DNA of 64,000 nucleotides from Methylobacterium sp. R2-1 (GTDB lineage Bacteria; Pseudomonadota; Alphaproteobacteria; Rhizobiales; Beijerinckiaceae), in NCBI RefSeq assembly GCF_014191355.1, contig NZ_JACHWM010000003.1, positions 1 to 64,000 on the forward strand, written 5' to 3'. The position numbers and the translations under genes were made by a program. Under the pieces are notes generated by a model. The model saw only the letters and a list, made by a program, of their open reading frames with translations. It was not told the DNA's origin and did not search any database. Numbering within the stretch: position 1 is the first letter of the stretch; each line of letters starts with the position of its first letter. Shown one piece after another: positions 27,849 through 36,310 of this stretch.

Positions 27849-28703
27849 ATGGTGCGCGGTGATGGTCGCGACGGTGTTCCCTGCGGGCGTCGAACGGGCC
27901 GCCGCGGCGCTCCGGCCCTGGCTTGGATCCTGGCGACCGCCTGCGGCGGGAGCTTGAACTCTTTCAGTGTCTCGGCAGCCCCAGGAGCCGAGGAAACGTG
28001 CCGGCCGGCCGCCGCGCGGGAGGATCGTCTGGCCGATGTCGGGCGCCGCGGCGAGCTGATCCTCGCCTCCGGCCGCCGGGCGGTGCTTTCGGGTCTGCGC
28101 TGGCCCGACGAGCCGGCGCTCGACGCCCGTGCCCGCGCATGGCTCATGCCCTTCCGGGGCGCGTCTCTGATGCTGACCGAGCGCGGTCCTGAGGATCGCT
28201 GGGGCCGCCGTCGTGCCGACGGGATCGCGGGCGAGGCCGAGCCCGTCGATCTCGCCGCGGGGCTGGTGGCAGCCGGGCTCGCCTATGCCGATGCCGACGA
28301 AGCCGACGCGCTCTGCCGTCCGGCGCTCCGCACCCTTGAAGCGGCGCCGCGGGCGGCCGGGCTCGGCCTGTGGGCGGGACTCCCGCTCGCCGCGACCGAT
28401 GCGGCGGCCCTGAGCGCGCGGGCCGGGCGTTTCGCGGTGGTGGAGGGGCGCATCCTGCATGTCGGTGAGCGCTCGGCGCGGACCTATCTCGACTTCGCTC
28501 GCCGGGGTGAGCAGGGCTTGACCGTAACGGTGCAGAAACGCACTTGGCGGACGCTGAGCGAACATGGTTTGTCTGCGGCCACGCTGAAGGGCCGCCTCGT
28601 GAGAATCCGCGGCATGGTCGAGATCGGGCGGGGACCGCTTATCGATCTTGCCGGTGTCGAAGGCATCGAGGTCGTCGAGGGGGAGCGAGCGCTGCGGCGC
28701 TAG
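27849..28703 (+). CDS. thermonuclease-like (SNase domain) exported protein
   Basis: About 284 residues. After a hydrophobic N-terminus (LAWILATACGGSLNSF) suggesting export, the central part (GELILASGRRAVLSGLRWPDE ... LDARARAWLMPFRG ... EDRWGRRRAD ... GLVAAGLAYAD) follows the staphylococcal-nuclease-like fold found in Rhizobiales thermonuclease family proteins. The catalytic Arg/Glu set of true SNase is only partly evident, so activity is uncertain. The C-terminal 90 residues look like an OB-type domain (VVEGRILHVGE). The start could be one of several codons. The M48 peptidase gene follows 6 nt downstream in the same direction. Confidence 0.65.
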   Translation: MVRGDGRDGVPCGRRTGRRGAPALAWILATACGGSLNSFSVSAAPGAEETCRPAAAREDRLADVGRRGELILASGRRAVLSGLRWPDEPALDARARAWLMPFRGASLMLTERGPEDRWGRRRADGIAGEAEPVDLAAGLVAAGLAYADADEADALCRPALRTLEAAPRAAGLGLWAGLPLAATDAAALSARAGRFAVVEGRILHVGERSARTYLDFARRGEQGLTVTVQKRTWRTLSEHGLSAATLKGRLVRIRGMVEIGRGPLIDLAGVEGIEVVEGERALRR

Positions 28704-28709
28704 AACGGC

Positions 28710-30224
28710 ATGGCGGGGGATCGGCAGCACGAATCGAAGCGGCGGGGCGCGTGCGGACGCCGCCGGGAACGGCTTGCGCAGAGCGTTGCGCGGTTCGGGG
28801 CGCTTGCCGCGCTCGCGGGCCTGCTCGCCGCCTGCGCCGCCGATCAGACCGGGAGCGTGCTCACGCCCGCGGTGATCAAGGTGCCCGAGCAGGCGCCCAA
28901 GACGACGGGGCGCACCCGCTCGGACGAGGCGGACCACGCCAAGCTCGTGGCCTCCTTCGGCGGCGAGTACCGCGCGCCTGCCGCCCACCGGCTGATCACC
29001 GAGATTACCGAACGTCTGGTGCGCGCCAGCGACCGGCCGGAGGAGAGCTACGCGGTCACGCTGCTCGACTCGCCCGTCGTCAACGCTTTCGCCCTGCCGA
29101 GCGGCCGTCTCTACGTGACCCGCGGATTGCTGTCGCTCGCGAGCGACAGCTCAGAGGTCGCGGCCGTGCTCGCCCACGAGATCGCCCACGTGACGCTGCG
29201 CCACGCGACCGCCCGCAGCGAGCTGGCCCTGCGCTCGCAACTCGTGAGCCGCGTCGTGGCCGACGTGCTGAACGATCCCGTCACGGGCGCGCAGCTCGAG
29301 CATCAATCGAAGTTCACACTTGCCCGCTTCTCCCGCGAGCAGGAGCTGGAGGCGGACACCAACGGGGTGCGCGTGCTGGCCCAGGCCGGCTACGATCCCT
29401 TCGGGGCCGGCCGCTTTCTCGACGCGCTCCAGCGCACGATGGCGCTCAAGTCCGGCAACGGCAGCGCGGCCGAGCCCGACATGCTCGCGACGCATCCGGC
29501 GACCGCCGAGCGAATCGCGCTCGTCACCCGCGCCGCCCGGCGCATCGGCGCCCCCGGCCTCGGCGACGACGACCGCGCCCGCTACCTCGCGGCGATCGAC
29601 GGCCTCTCTTACGGCGACAATCCCGGCGAGGGGCTCGTGCGTGGACGGCGCTTCCTGCATCCCGGCCTCGGCATTGCCTTCGAGGTGCCGGATGCCTTTG
29701 CCATCGAGAACACCCGCAATGCCGTGCTCGGCACCACGCAGGAGGGCAGCCGCCGCCTGCTGTTCGATCAGGTCGAGGCGAGCGGCGACCGCAGCCTTGA
29801 GGACGTGCTGCGCGCGACCTGGAACGACGCCATCGAGGCGGGCTCGGTCGAGAACCGCATCATCGGCGGGCGCTCGGCCGCAACGGCTCTCTCGCGCGGC
29901 AAAGACTGGACGTTTCGGCTGGCGGCGATCCGTATGGGCGAGACCACCTACCGCATGATCATGGCGGCCAAGGGCGCCACCGATCCCGAGCCGGCCTTCC
30001 GACGCTGGCTGGAGAGCCTCCGGCCGATCGAGCCGGAGGAGGCCGCCTCCCTCAAGCCGGCGCATCTGCGGATCGTCACCGCCGCCCCGGGCGACACCGT
30101 AGAGGGCTTGGCCCGCCGCATGAGCGTGTCCGATCGCGCCGTTGATCGCTTCCTCGTGCTCAACGGCCTGCAGCGCGGCGCGACGGTCAAGCCCGGACAG
30201 GGTTACAAGCTCGTGGTCGAGTAG
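28710..30224 (+). CDS. M48-family metalloprotease lipoprotein with C-terminal LysM-like domain
   Basis: A 504-residue periplasmic peptidase. The N-terminus has a signal sequence with lipobox LLAAC (Cys42). The zinc motif HEIAHVTLRH lies near residue 156, and the later SREQELEAD supplies the third ligand Glu. Its HAT-like helical middle resembles BepA, which helps assemble or clear outer-membrane proteins. The last 50 residues (GDTVEGLARRMSVSDRAVD ... NGL) look like a LysM peptidoglycan-binding module. It is tightly linked to the thermonuclease-like gene. Confidence 0.88.
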   Translation: MAGDRQHESKRRGACGRRRERLAQSVARFGALAALAGLLAACAADQTGSVLTPAVIKVPEQAPKTTGRTRSDEADHAKLVASFGGEYRAPAAHRLITEITERLVRASDRPEESYAVTLLDSPVVNAFALPSGRLYVTRGLLSLASDSSEVAAVLAHEIAHVTLRHATARSELALRSQLVSRVVADVLNDPVTGAQLEHQSKFTLARFSREQELEADTNGVRVLAQAGYDPFGAGRFLDALQRTMALKSGNGSAAEPDMLATHPATAERIALVTRAARRIGAPGLGDDDRARYLAAIDGLSYGDNPGEGLVRGRRFLHPGLGIAFEVPDAFAIENTRNAVLGTTQEGSRRLLFDQVEASGDRSLEDVLRATWNDAIEAGSVENRIIGGRSAATALSRGKDWTFRLAAIRMGETTYRMIMAAKGATDPEPAFRRWLESLRPIEPEEAASLKPAHLRIVTAAPGDTVEGLARRMSVSDRAVDRFLVLNGLQRGATVKPGQGYKLVVE

Positions 30225-30294
30225 GGTTTCGGACCGCCGGGCTTGCGCGCCCGGGAGACGGCGCCTAGGCCGTTGGCCGCGAAACAGGTCCGAC

Positions 30295-31200
30295 GTGCAG
30301 CGCCCCGATCCCTCAGCCGACACCGCCGTCGCGGTCGTGTTCTTCCGTCCCTCGACCGAACAGGTCGCGCGGATCGTGGAGCGCTTCGCCGGGCGCATGC
30401 CCGTTCTCGTCTACGACAATGGCGGCATTCCGCCCGAGGCGCTGGCGCGGCTGCGGAGCGCGGATGGGCTCACCCGGCTCGGCGAGGGGCGCAATCACGG
30501 CATCGCCGCCGCCCTCAATGCCCTCGCCGACGCGGCGATCGCAGCGGGCTTTTCCCGCCTGTTCCTGCTCGACCAGGATGCCGACACGACCGTCGAGACG
30601 GCGCGCGCCCTGGGCCACGCCCTGGATCGGGCCGCGGGCACGACCCCCCCCCCTGCCCTGGTCGGGCCGGCACCCGCGCCGAAGCCCGGCCACAAGGCGC
30701 CGGTCTATCCGCCGCGCCCCGGCGTTCCGCCCCACGAAAACCTTCGGCCGGTGGAGTTCCTGGCGACGTCCGGCTCGCTCGTGGATCTCGCAGCCTTCTC
30801 GAGGGTGGGCCCGTTTCGCGAGGACTTCTTCATCGACGCGGTCGATCTCGAATGGTGCTTTCGCGCCTGGGCACGGGGCTGGAGCTGCTGGATGGACCCC
30901 GGCACCGCCATCCCGCACAGCGTCGGCCGCGGCACCATCCGGGCGCGGTTCCTGCCCGTGGCGATGCCCGACCAGCCGCTGTTCCGCATGGCGGTCTACG
31001 TGCGCAACACCGCCTATGGTTGGCGCCTGCCGCACGTGCCGGTCCGGTGGAAGCTGAAACAGGCTGCCTACCTCCCGCTGCAGATCGGGCTCTACTGGTG
31101 CCGGCACCGGTTCTCGCCCCGCGTGCTCGCGCGCCTGCTCACGGCGCTGGCGCAGGGGCTGGCCGGGCGGCTCGGCCGGCCGGCGGACGCGCCGCTGTGA
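30295..31200 (+). CDS. family 2 glycosyltransferase (rhamnosyltransferase-like)
   Basis: A 301-residue predicted glycosyltransferase. AVAVVFFRPSTEQVARIVERF starts the nucleotide-sugar fold, LFLLDQDADTTVE carries the DxD-type metal site, and FFIDAVDLEWCFRAWARGW is the acceptor-side motif seen in rhamnosyltransferases. GTG at 30295 has AACAGG six bases upstream; the open frame extends further without conservation. The stop overlaps the next glycosyltransferase by GTGA. A run of ten C residues (30644 to 30653) lies in frame within the coding region. It probably adds a sugar to a surface glycan. Confidence 0.82.
   Translation: MQRPDPSADTAVAVVFFRPSTEQVARIVERFAGRMPVLVYDNGGIPPEALARLRSADGLTRLGEGRNHGIAAALNALADAAIAAGFSRLFLLDQDADTTVETARALGHALDRAAGTTPPPALVGPAPAPKPGHKAPVYPPRPGVPPHENLRPVEFLATSGSLVDLAAFSRVGPFREDFFIDAVDLEWCFRAWARGWSCWMDPGTAIPHSVGRGTIRARFLPVAMPDQPLFRMAVYVRNTAYGWRLPHVPVRWKLKQAAYLPLQIGLYWCRHRFSPRVLARLLTALAQGLAGRLGRPADAPL
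30644..30653 (+). repeat. C10 homopolymer inside a glycosyltransferase gene
   Basis: Ten consecutive C residues code for Pro-rich TTPPPALV in the middle of the gene. Here the frame is intact. Such tracts are slippage-prone, and in some bacteria they switch surface glycosyltransferases on and off. Confidence 0.85.
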
Positions 31201-32141
31201 CTTCAGTCCTCACGGCGGCCATCGACGTCGTCATCGTCAACTGGAACGCCGCGGACCAGCTCAGGGCCTGCCTCGCGAGCCTCGCCGAAAGCGACGGGGC
31301 GGAGCACCTGCGCGTCGTCGTCGTCGACAACGCCTCAAGCGACGGCTCGGCTGAGAGTCTGGACCGACCGGGTCTCGCGCTCACGGTGTTGCGCAACGCT
31401 GAGAATCTCGGCTTCGCCCGCGCCTGCAACCAGGGCGCCGCCCACGGATCGTCCGAGGTCATCCTGTTTCTCAACCCCGACACGCAGGTGAGCCGGGACG
31501 GCATCGCCATCGCCCGCGCGCGGCTCGTTTCCGACCCCGGCATCGGCATCGTCGGCGCCCGGCTGGTCGATGAGGCGGGGCATACGCACCGCACGTGTGC
31601 CCGCCACCCGACGGGCGTGAGCCTGATCGCCCACACCCTGTTCCTCGACCGGCTGCTGCCCGGTCGCGTTCGCCCGCACTTCCTGCTCGATTGGGACCAT
31701 GCCGAGACGCGGGCGGTCGATGCGGTGATGGGCGCGTTCCTGATGATCCGGCGCCCGCTCTTCGCCCGGCTCGCTGGGTTCGACGAGCGCTTCTTCGTCT
31801 ACTGGGAGGATGCCGACCTCTGCGCCCGCGCCTCTGCTGCAGGCTTCAGCGTGTGCCACGTCGCACAGGCCGAGATCCGCCACCGCGGCCAGGGCACCAC
31901 CGAGGCAGTGAAGGATCGGCGCCTGTTCTACTTCCTGCGGGCGCAGGCGCTCTACGCGCGCAAGCATCACGGCCGGGCGGCTTTTCTCGCCGTGCTGGCC
32001 GCCGCGCTCGCCGTGAACCTGCCGGTGCGCCTCGGCCGGGCGCTGGTACGGGGCAAGGCAGGGGATGCGGCTGCGGTGATCCGCGCAGGGCTCATGCTGA
32101 CAGGGGCCCTGCCGCGGCTGTTGACCGGCAGCGGTCGATGA
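31197..32141 (+). CDS. family 2 glycosyltransferase
   Basis: A 314-residue protein. IDVVIVNWNAADQLRACLASL and VVVVDNASSDGS form the GT2 nucleotide-binding start, FLNPDTQVS the DxD-like metal site, and GAFLMIRRPLFARLAGFDERFFVYWEDADLC the acceptor motif of the WbbL/rhamnosyltransferase group. A C-terminal hydrophobic patch may associate with the membrane. The GTG start overlaps the previous glycosyltransferase, so both likely act on the same glycan. The sugar and acceptor are not visible. Confidence 0.88.
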   Translation: MTSVLTAAIDVVIVNWNAADQLRACLASLAESDGAEHLRVVVVDNASSDGSAESLDRPGLALTVLRNAENLGFARACNQGAAHGSSEVILFLNPDTQVSRDGIAIARARLVSDPGIGIVGARLVDEAGHTHRTCARHPTGVSLIAHTLFLDRLLPGRVRPHFLLDWDHAETRAVDAVMGAFLMIRRPLFARLAGFDERFFVYWEDADLCARASAAGFSVCHVAQAEIRHRGQGTTEAVKDRRLFYFLRAQALYARKHHGRAAFLAVLAAALAVNLPVRLGRALVRGKAGDAAAVIRAGLMLTGALPRLLTGSGR

Positions 32142-32248
32142 GGCTTGCCTGAAGGGGGGATCTTGTCGTCCGCGGCGGCCTCCGTCATGGTGCCGCCCTC
32201 CGGACGGTCCCGCTTGCACCCGCAGCGGGCGGCTGAACGGGAAGTGGC

Positions 32249-34000
32249 GTGCACGACAGCGCGGACAAGGGCTCTCCACCGGCGGACCTGTCGCCCGCCC
32301 TGTACCGTGCGGCCTTCGACGGCGCACCGGTCGGCCTCGCCGTTTTCACACCCGACCGGCGTACGGTCCGCACCGCCAATGCTTGCCTGTGCCGCTGGCT
32401 CGGCTACGCTCCGGGCACACTCGACGGCCGCCCGATCGATCGGGTGATCGGCCGCGAAGCCTTCGGCGAAGGAAGCCCGGATGTGAGGGCCGGCATCCGT
32501 CGCTGGCTGCGAGCCGACGGCGGCAGCCTCGATCTGCGCCTGACCCTCTCCGGCGAGGACGCGGCGGAAACGGTCGCGGTGGTGACCCTCGTCGATGCAG
32601 ACGATCTCGTCCGGGCCGAGCAGAACCGCGACGCCCTGACGGCGGCGGGCCTCGGGGAGTGGCGCTGGGATCTCGTCACCGGGCAGATGGTGTTCTCGCG
32701 GCGCGCGGCGCAGATCCTCGGCTACGCGCCGGGGCGCTCCGTCACCTGGGAGGGGATGCGCGGCCAGGTCGATCCGGCGGATGCCGAGCGGATTCAGGCC
32801 GCGGTCGCAGCCGCCATCGCCGAGCGGCGGCCCTACGCGTTTCAGACCCGCTTCCACCGCGCCACCGACGGTGCCGAGATCTGGATCGACGCCCGCGGTG
32901 AGGCGCTTCTCGCCGCCGACGGCACGCCGGTCGGCATCGTCGGGGTGGTGCAGGACGTCACCACCCGGGTCGAGGCCCGGGAGGCCCTGGCCGAGCGCGA
33001 GGAGCGCCTGCGGGTCGCCACCACGGTCGCCAACCTCGGCATCTTCGAGTGGCACGTCCTCGACGACCGGGCGACTTGGGAGAACGAGCGGATGTTCGCG
33101 ATCTTCGGCCGCCGGCCGGAAGAGGGCAGCATCGGCAAGTCCACATTCCTCAAGGAGATCCTGCATCCCGAGGATCGCCTCGTGTTCCGGCAGGCGATCT
33201 TGCGGGCCCTTCGCGAGGACACGATCCTGCACGCCACCGGCCGCATCCGCCGTCACGATGACGGTCAGTGGCGCACCATCGACATGGCGGGTCGCTTCGA
33301 GCGGGCCCGGCCGGGCGGCCTGCCGCGGCGCCTGATCGGCGTCGTCGCCGACGTGACCGACCGTCACCTCTCCGAGGAGCGCCGCAGCCTCCTGATCCGC
33401 GAGCTGCACCACCGGGTGAAGAACACGCTCGCCACGGTCCAGGCCATCGTCGGCTCGACGGCGCGCACCGCCACCAGCATCGACAGCTTCCACGAGGCCT
33501 TCGTCGGCCGCATCAAATCGCTCGCCCACACCCACAGCGTGCTCACCGAGGCGACGTGGCAGACGGCGAGTCTGCGTGACCTGCTGGCCTCGGAACTGAT
33601 GCCCTATGCCGAGAGCGAAACCGAGACCTCGCCGGACCTGCGCATCGTTCTCGACGGCCCGGCGGTCGATCTGCCCTCCGAAATCGCCGTGCCGATCGGC
33701 ATGGCGATCCACGAGCTGACCACCAACGCGGCCAAGTACGGGGCTCTCTCGACGGGCCGCGGCCGGGTCGCGATCACCTGGAGCGTCGAGGCCGGCGTGC
33801 TGCACCTCGACTGGCGCGAAAGCGGCGGCCCTACCGTCGCCCCGCCGACCCGCCAGGGCTTCGGCTCACGCCTGCTGCAGCGGGTGCTGACGACCCAGGT
33901 CCAGGCGCAGATCACGACGGATTACGCGCCGGAGGGCTTTCACCTGACCCTCGCCGCGCCGCTGCCGGAGCGCAACCCAGCACTCAACCCCCTGGCCTGA
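32249..34000 (+). CDS. PAS-containing HWE-family sensor histidine kinase
   Basis: A 583-residue cytoplasmic kinase without membrane segments. It has two to three PAS domains (about 15 to 110, 125 to 245 and 255 to 375), then the phospho-acceptor box RELHHRVKNTLATVQAIV, an N-box IHELTTNAAKYGALS and a G-box GFGSRLL, typical of the HWE family. HWE kinases are abundant in alphaproteobacteria and often act in general stress or light responses with PhyR-like partners. No response regulator is adjacent. The GTG start has GGAAG upstream. Confidence 0.92.
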   Translation: MHDSADKGSPPADLSPALYRAAFDGAPVGLAVFTPDRRTVRTANACLCRWLGYAPGTLDGRPIDRVIGREAFGEGSPDVRAGIRRWLRADGGSLDLRLTLSGEDAAETVAVVTLVDADDLVRAEQNRDALTAAGLGEWRWDLVTGQMVFSRRAAQILGYAPGRSVTWEGMRGQVDPADAERIQAAVAAAIAERRPYAFQTRFHRATDGAEIWIDARGEALLAADGTPVGIVGVVQDVTTRVEAREALAEREERLRVATTVANLGIFEWHVLDDRATWENERMFAIFGRRPEEGSIGKSTFLKEILHPEDRLVFRQAILRALREDTILHATGRIRRHDDGQWRTIDMAGRFERARPGGLPRRLIGVVADVTDRHLSEERRSLLIRELHHRVKNTLATVQAIVGSTARTATSIDSFHEAFVGRIKSLAHTHSVLTEATWQTASLRDLLASELMPYAESETETSPDLRIVLDGPAVDLPSEIAVPIGMAIHELTTNAAKYGALSTGRGRVAITWSVEAGVLHLDWRESGGPTVAPPTRQGFGSRLLQRVLTTQVQAQITTDYAPEGFHLTLAAPLPERNPALNPLA

Positions 34001-34216
34001 GAGGCGAATGGCCGCCGCGTATTGCCGTCTTATGGGCGCGATCGCGGAAGTCGATGATGGATTTTCCGCAGTGCATCGCGCCGCCGGACCGCGCGCGGGT
34101 GCTTGCGACAACGATCCGAGCCCCTCCCCATCAAGGCAAGGCGGAGCCGAAGCAATCCAGTCGCATGACGGGACCGGAGGCGCCTGCGGCAGCAGGAAGA
34201 CGGATCGCAGCCGCTC

Positions 34217-35197
34217 TCAGGCTGCGCCCCGCGCCTCCTCGCCGCCAGCATTCACGAAGCTCTTCAACTCGTCGAGCGAGCCGAAGGTGAAGCGACCGCG
34301 CGGCGTGTCGGCCTCGATCGAGCCGTCGGAGAACATCACGTAGGTGTTGGCGCCCGACGCGTAGGAGCCGACCGCGTGCCGCTCCTCGGAGGCGGTCTTC
34401 TCCGGCTCGGGTGCTTGCGGCGCCGGCTCCTGCAGCTCCGGTGCGGCGGCTTCCAGCTCGGGCGACGGTTCGGCTGGTGCCGCCGGCACCGGAGCAGACG
34501 CCGGCTCGTCGAGGAAGGAGCGCAGGCCGATCGGTTCGACAGAAGGTGCCTGAACCTCGACCCGCTCCGGGTCCTTCGGCTCGACGACCGGGATTGCGGA
34601 CGTCACCGGCTCGGGAGGGGCCGGCGCAGGTGCGGGCTCGTGCATGAGTTCAGGGGTGCGGAACAGGTCGTCGTCGCTCGCATGCGGCGCGGGCTCCGGC
34701 AGCAGATCGGGTAGAAGCGGCTCGGCGGCACTCGGCTGCGGTTCGGCGGTTGGGGCCGGATCCTCAAAAACCGGCTCGGAGCCCCGGCCGCCCGGTCGCA
34801 GCGCGCCGATCGACAGTCCTGCAAGGCCGGCCGCGCCCGCACCGGCCGCCCCGATGCCGGCGAGCGAGGGCCGCTCCGGCGGTGCGACCTCGGGAGCCAC
34901 GAAGGCCGGTGCCTCCGGCGTCGAGGCCTCCCAGGGCACCGACCCAGCGGGAAGTTCGGCCGGAACGCTCGACTGCGGGGATGCGGCGCGCAGTTCGGAA
35001 ACGGCGCCGTGGAGCTTGAGCAGGCGGTGAACGACCGCCGTCAGTCCGAGCAGGACCACGCCCGCCGAAGCCGCGGTCGAGCCGCCAATCACCATCGCGA
35101 GCCCGCTCTCCAGACGGACATAGGGAAAGCCTTGGACCACGGCGGCGATGCCACCGAGGATCATGACGGAACTGAGCGCGAGCAGCGCGACGACCAT
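34217..35197 (-). CDS. membrane-anchored Pro/Ala/Glu-rich protein
   Basis: A 326-residue protein of no recognised family. Residues about 3 to 60 form two membrane helices (MVVALLALSSVMILGGIAAVV and GGSTAASAGVVLLGLTAVV), followed by a long Pro/Ala/Glu linker from about 75 to 275. A short folded-looking C-terminus (SGANTYVMFSDGSIEADTPR, then FGSLDELKSFV) is probably the functional module. Both termini are likely cytoplasmic. It is divergent from sodB. Confidence 0.75.
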   Translation of the reverse strand: MVVALLALSSVMILGGIAAVVQGFPYVRLESGLAMVIGGSTAASAGVVLLGLTAVVHRLLKLHGAVSELRAASPQSSVPAELPAGSVPWEASTPEAPAFVAPEVAPPERPSLAGIGAAGAGAAGLAGLSIGALRPGGRGSEPVFEDPAPTAEPQPSAAEPLLPDLLPEPAPHASDDDLFRTPELMHEPAPAPAPPEPVTSAIPVVEPKDPERVEVQAPSVEPIGLRSFLDEPASAPVPAAPAEPSPELEAAAPELQEPAPQAPEPEKTASEERHAVGSYASGANTYVMFSDGSIEADTPRGRFTFGSLDELKSFVNAGGEEARGAA

Positions 35198-35512
35198 GTT
35201 ACTCTCGACTGACTGTCGCGGGCGGCGTGGGAGAACAGGATAACCCCCGGCCCGCGCATTGCAAAATCGCCCGGCCCCATTGTCCATGGAAACCGGCCTT
35301 TCCGTCTCTCCTTGCACAGCCGAAGGCCCGCGCAAAACGGTGGATGCCGCGCTTTTGCCGGTGACAGGCGCGCGGACATGGCTCCGGTGGCGTTGCCGAG
35401 CCCGGCCCACCGACTTACCTACCCGCCCGTCACCTCGCCGGCCGCGCGCTTCAATCCGCCCGCGCGCTTCGCCTCCGCTCCCCGCGAGACCCGGACAACC
35501 CAGGAGACACGC

Positions 35513-36112
35513 ATGACGTTCACCCTGCCCGAGCTGCCCTACGCCTACGACGCGCTGGGGCCCTACATGTCGAAGGAAACCCTCGAGTTCCACCACGACA
35601 AGCACCACAAGGCCTATGTCGACACCGGCAACAAGCTGCTGGAGGGCACCGACCTCGCGGGCAAGAGTGTCGAGGAGATCGTCAAGGCGAGCTACAACAC
35701 CAACCAGGCGCTCTTCAACAACGCTGGCCAGCACTACAACCACCTCCATTTCTGGAACTGGATGAAGCCCAACGGCGGCGGTCAGCCCCCGGCCGAACTC
35801 GCCAAGAAGATCGACGAGGATCTCGGCGGCTACGAGAAGTTCAAGGCCGACTTCATCCAGGCCGGCGTCGGCCAGTTCGGCTCGGGCTGGGCTTGGCTCG
35901 CGGTCAAGGACGGCAAGCTCGCGATCCTGAAGACCCCGAACGGCGAGAACCCGCTGGTTCACGGCGCGACCCCGATCCTCGGCGTCGACGTGTGGGAGCA
36001 CTCCTATTACATCGACTACCGCAACCGCCGTCCCGACTACCTCAAGGCGTTCATCGAGAACCTCGTGAACTGGGAGTACGTCGAGAAGCTGTACGGCGAA
36101 GCCAAGGCCTGA
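35513..36112 (+). CDS. sodB: superoxide dismutase (Fe/Mn type)
   Basis: A 199-residue enzyme that converts superoxide to oxygen and hydrogen peroxide. Metal ligands are His27 (EFHHDKHH), a His in QHYNHLHFW, and Asp and His in DVWEHSYYIDY. The GAGVGQFGSGW-type segment (QAGVGQFGSGWAW) fits iron enzymes, though metal cannot be decided from sequence alone. CAGGAGA precedes the ATG. A strong terminator follows, so it is a single-gene unit. Confidence 0.96.
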   Translation: MTFTLPELPYAYDALGPYMSKETLEFHHDKHHKAYVDTGNKLLEGTDLAGKSVEEIVKASYNTNQALFNNAGQHYNHLHFWNWMKPNGGGQPPAELAKKIDEDLGGYEKFKADFIQAGVGQFGSGWAWLAVKDGKLAILKTPNGENPLVHGATPILGVDVWEHSYYIDYRNRRPDYLKAFIENLVNWEYVEKLYGEAKA

Positions 36113-36133
36113 TCCGCGTCGGGATTTGATGAC

Positions 36134-36163
36134 GCCGCCCCGTTTCCGACGGGGCGGCTTTTT
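36134..36163 (+). terminator. Rho-independent terminator of sodB
   Basis: A perfect 10-bp stem (GCCGCCCCGT and ACGGGGCGGC) with a TTCCG loop is followed by five T residues, 21 nt after the sodB stop. Confidence 0.93.
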
Positions 36164-36310
36164 CATGCGCGGCGTGACCCCGCGGCCCTAGTCGCGCCGC
36201 GTCTCGACGGCCTACTGCACGGCGAAGGCTTCTGATGTGGCGATCCCGCCCTCGCCCTCGTCCTGAGGGGCCGATGGGATCGCCCGTCCGCACGGGACCG
36301 ACCGCAAAAC

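Noticed and set aside
34001..34216. Possible small gene after the HWE kinase
   Set aside because: Short open frames lack a ribosome site and show no conserved pattern; the region looks like plain 3' flanking DNA.
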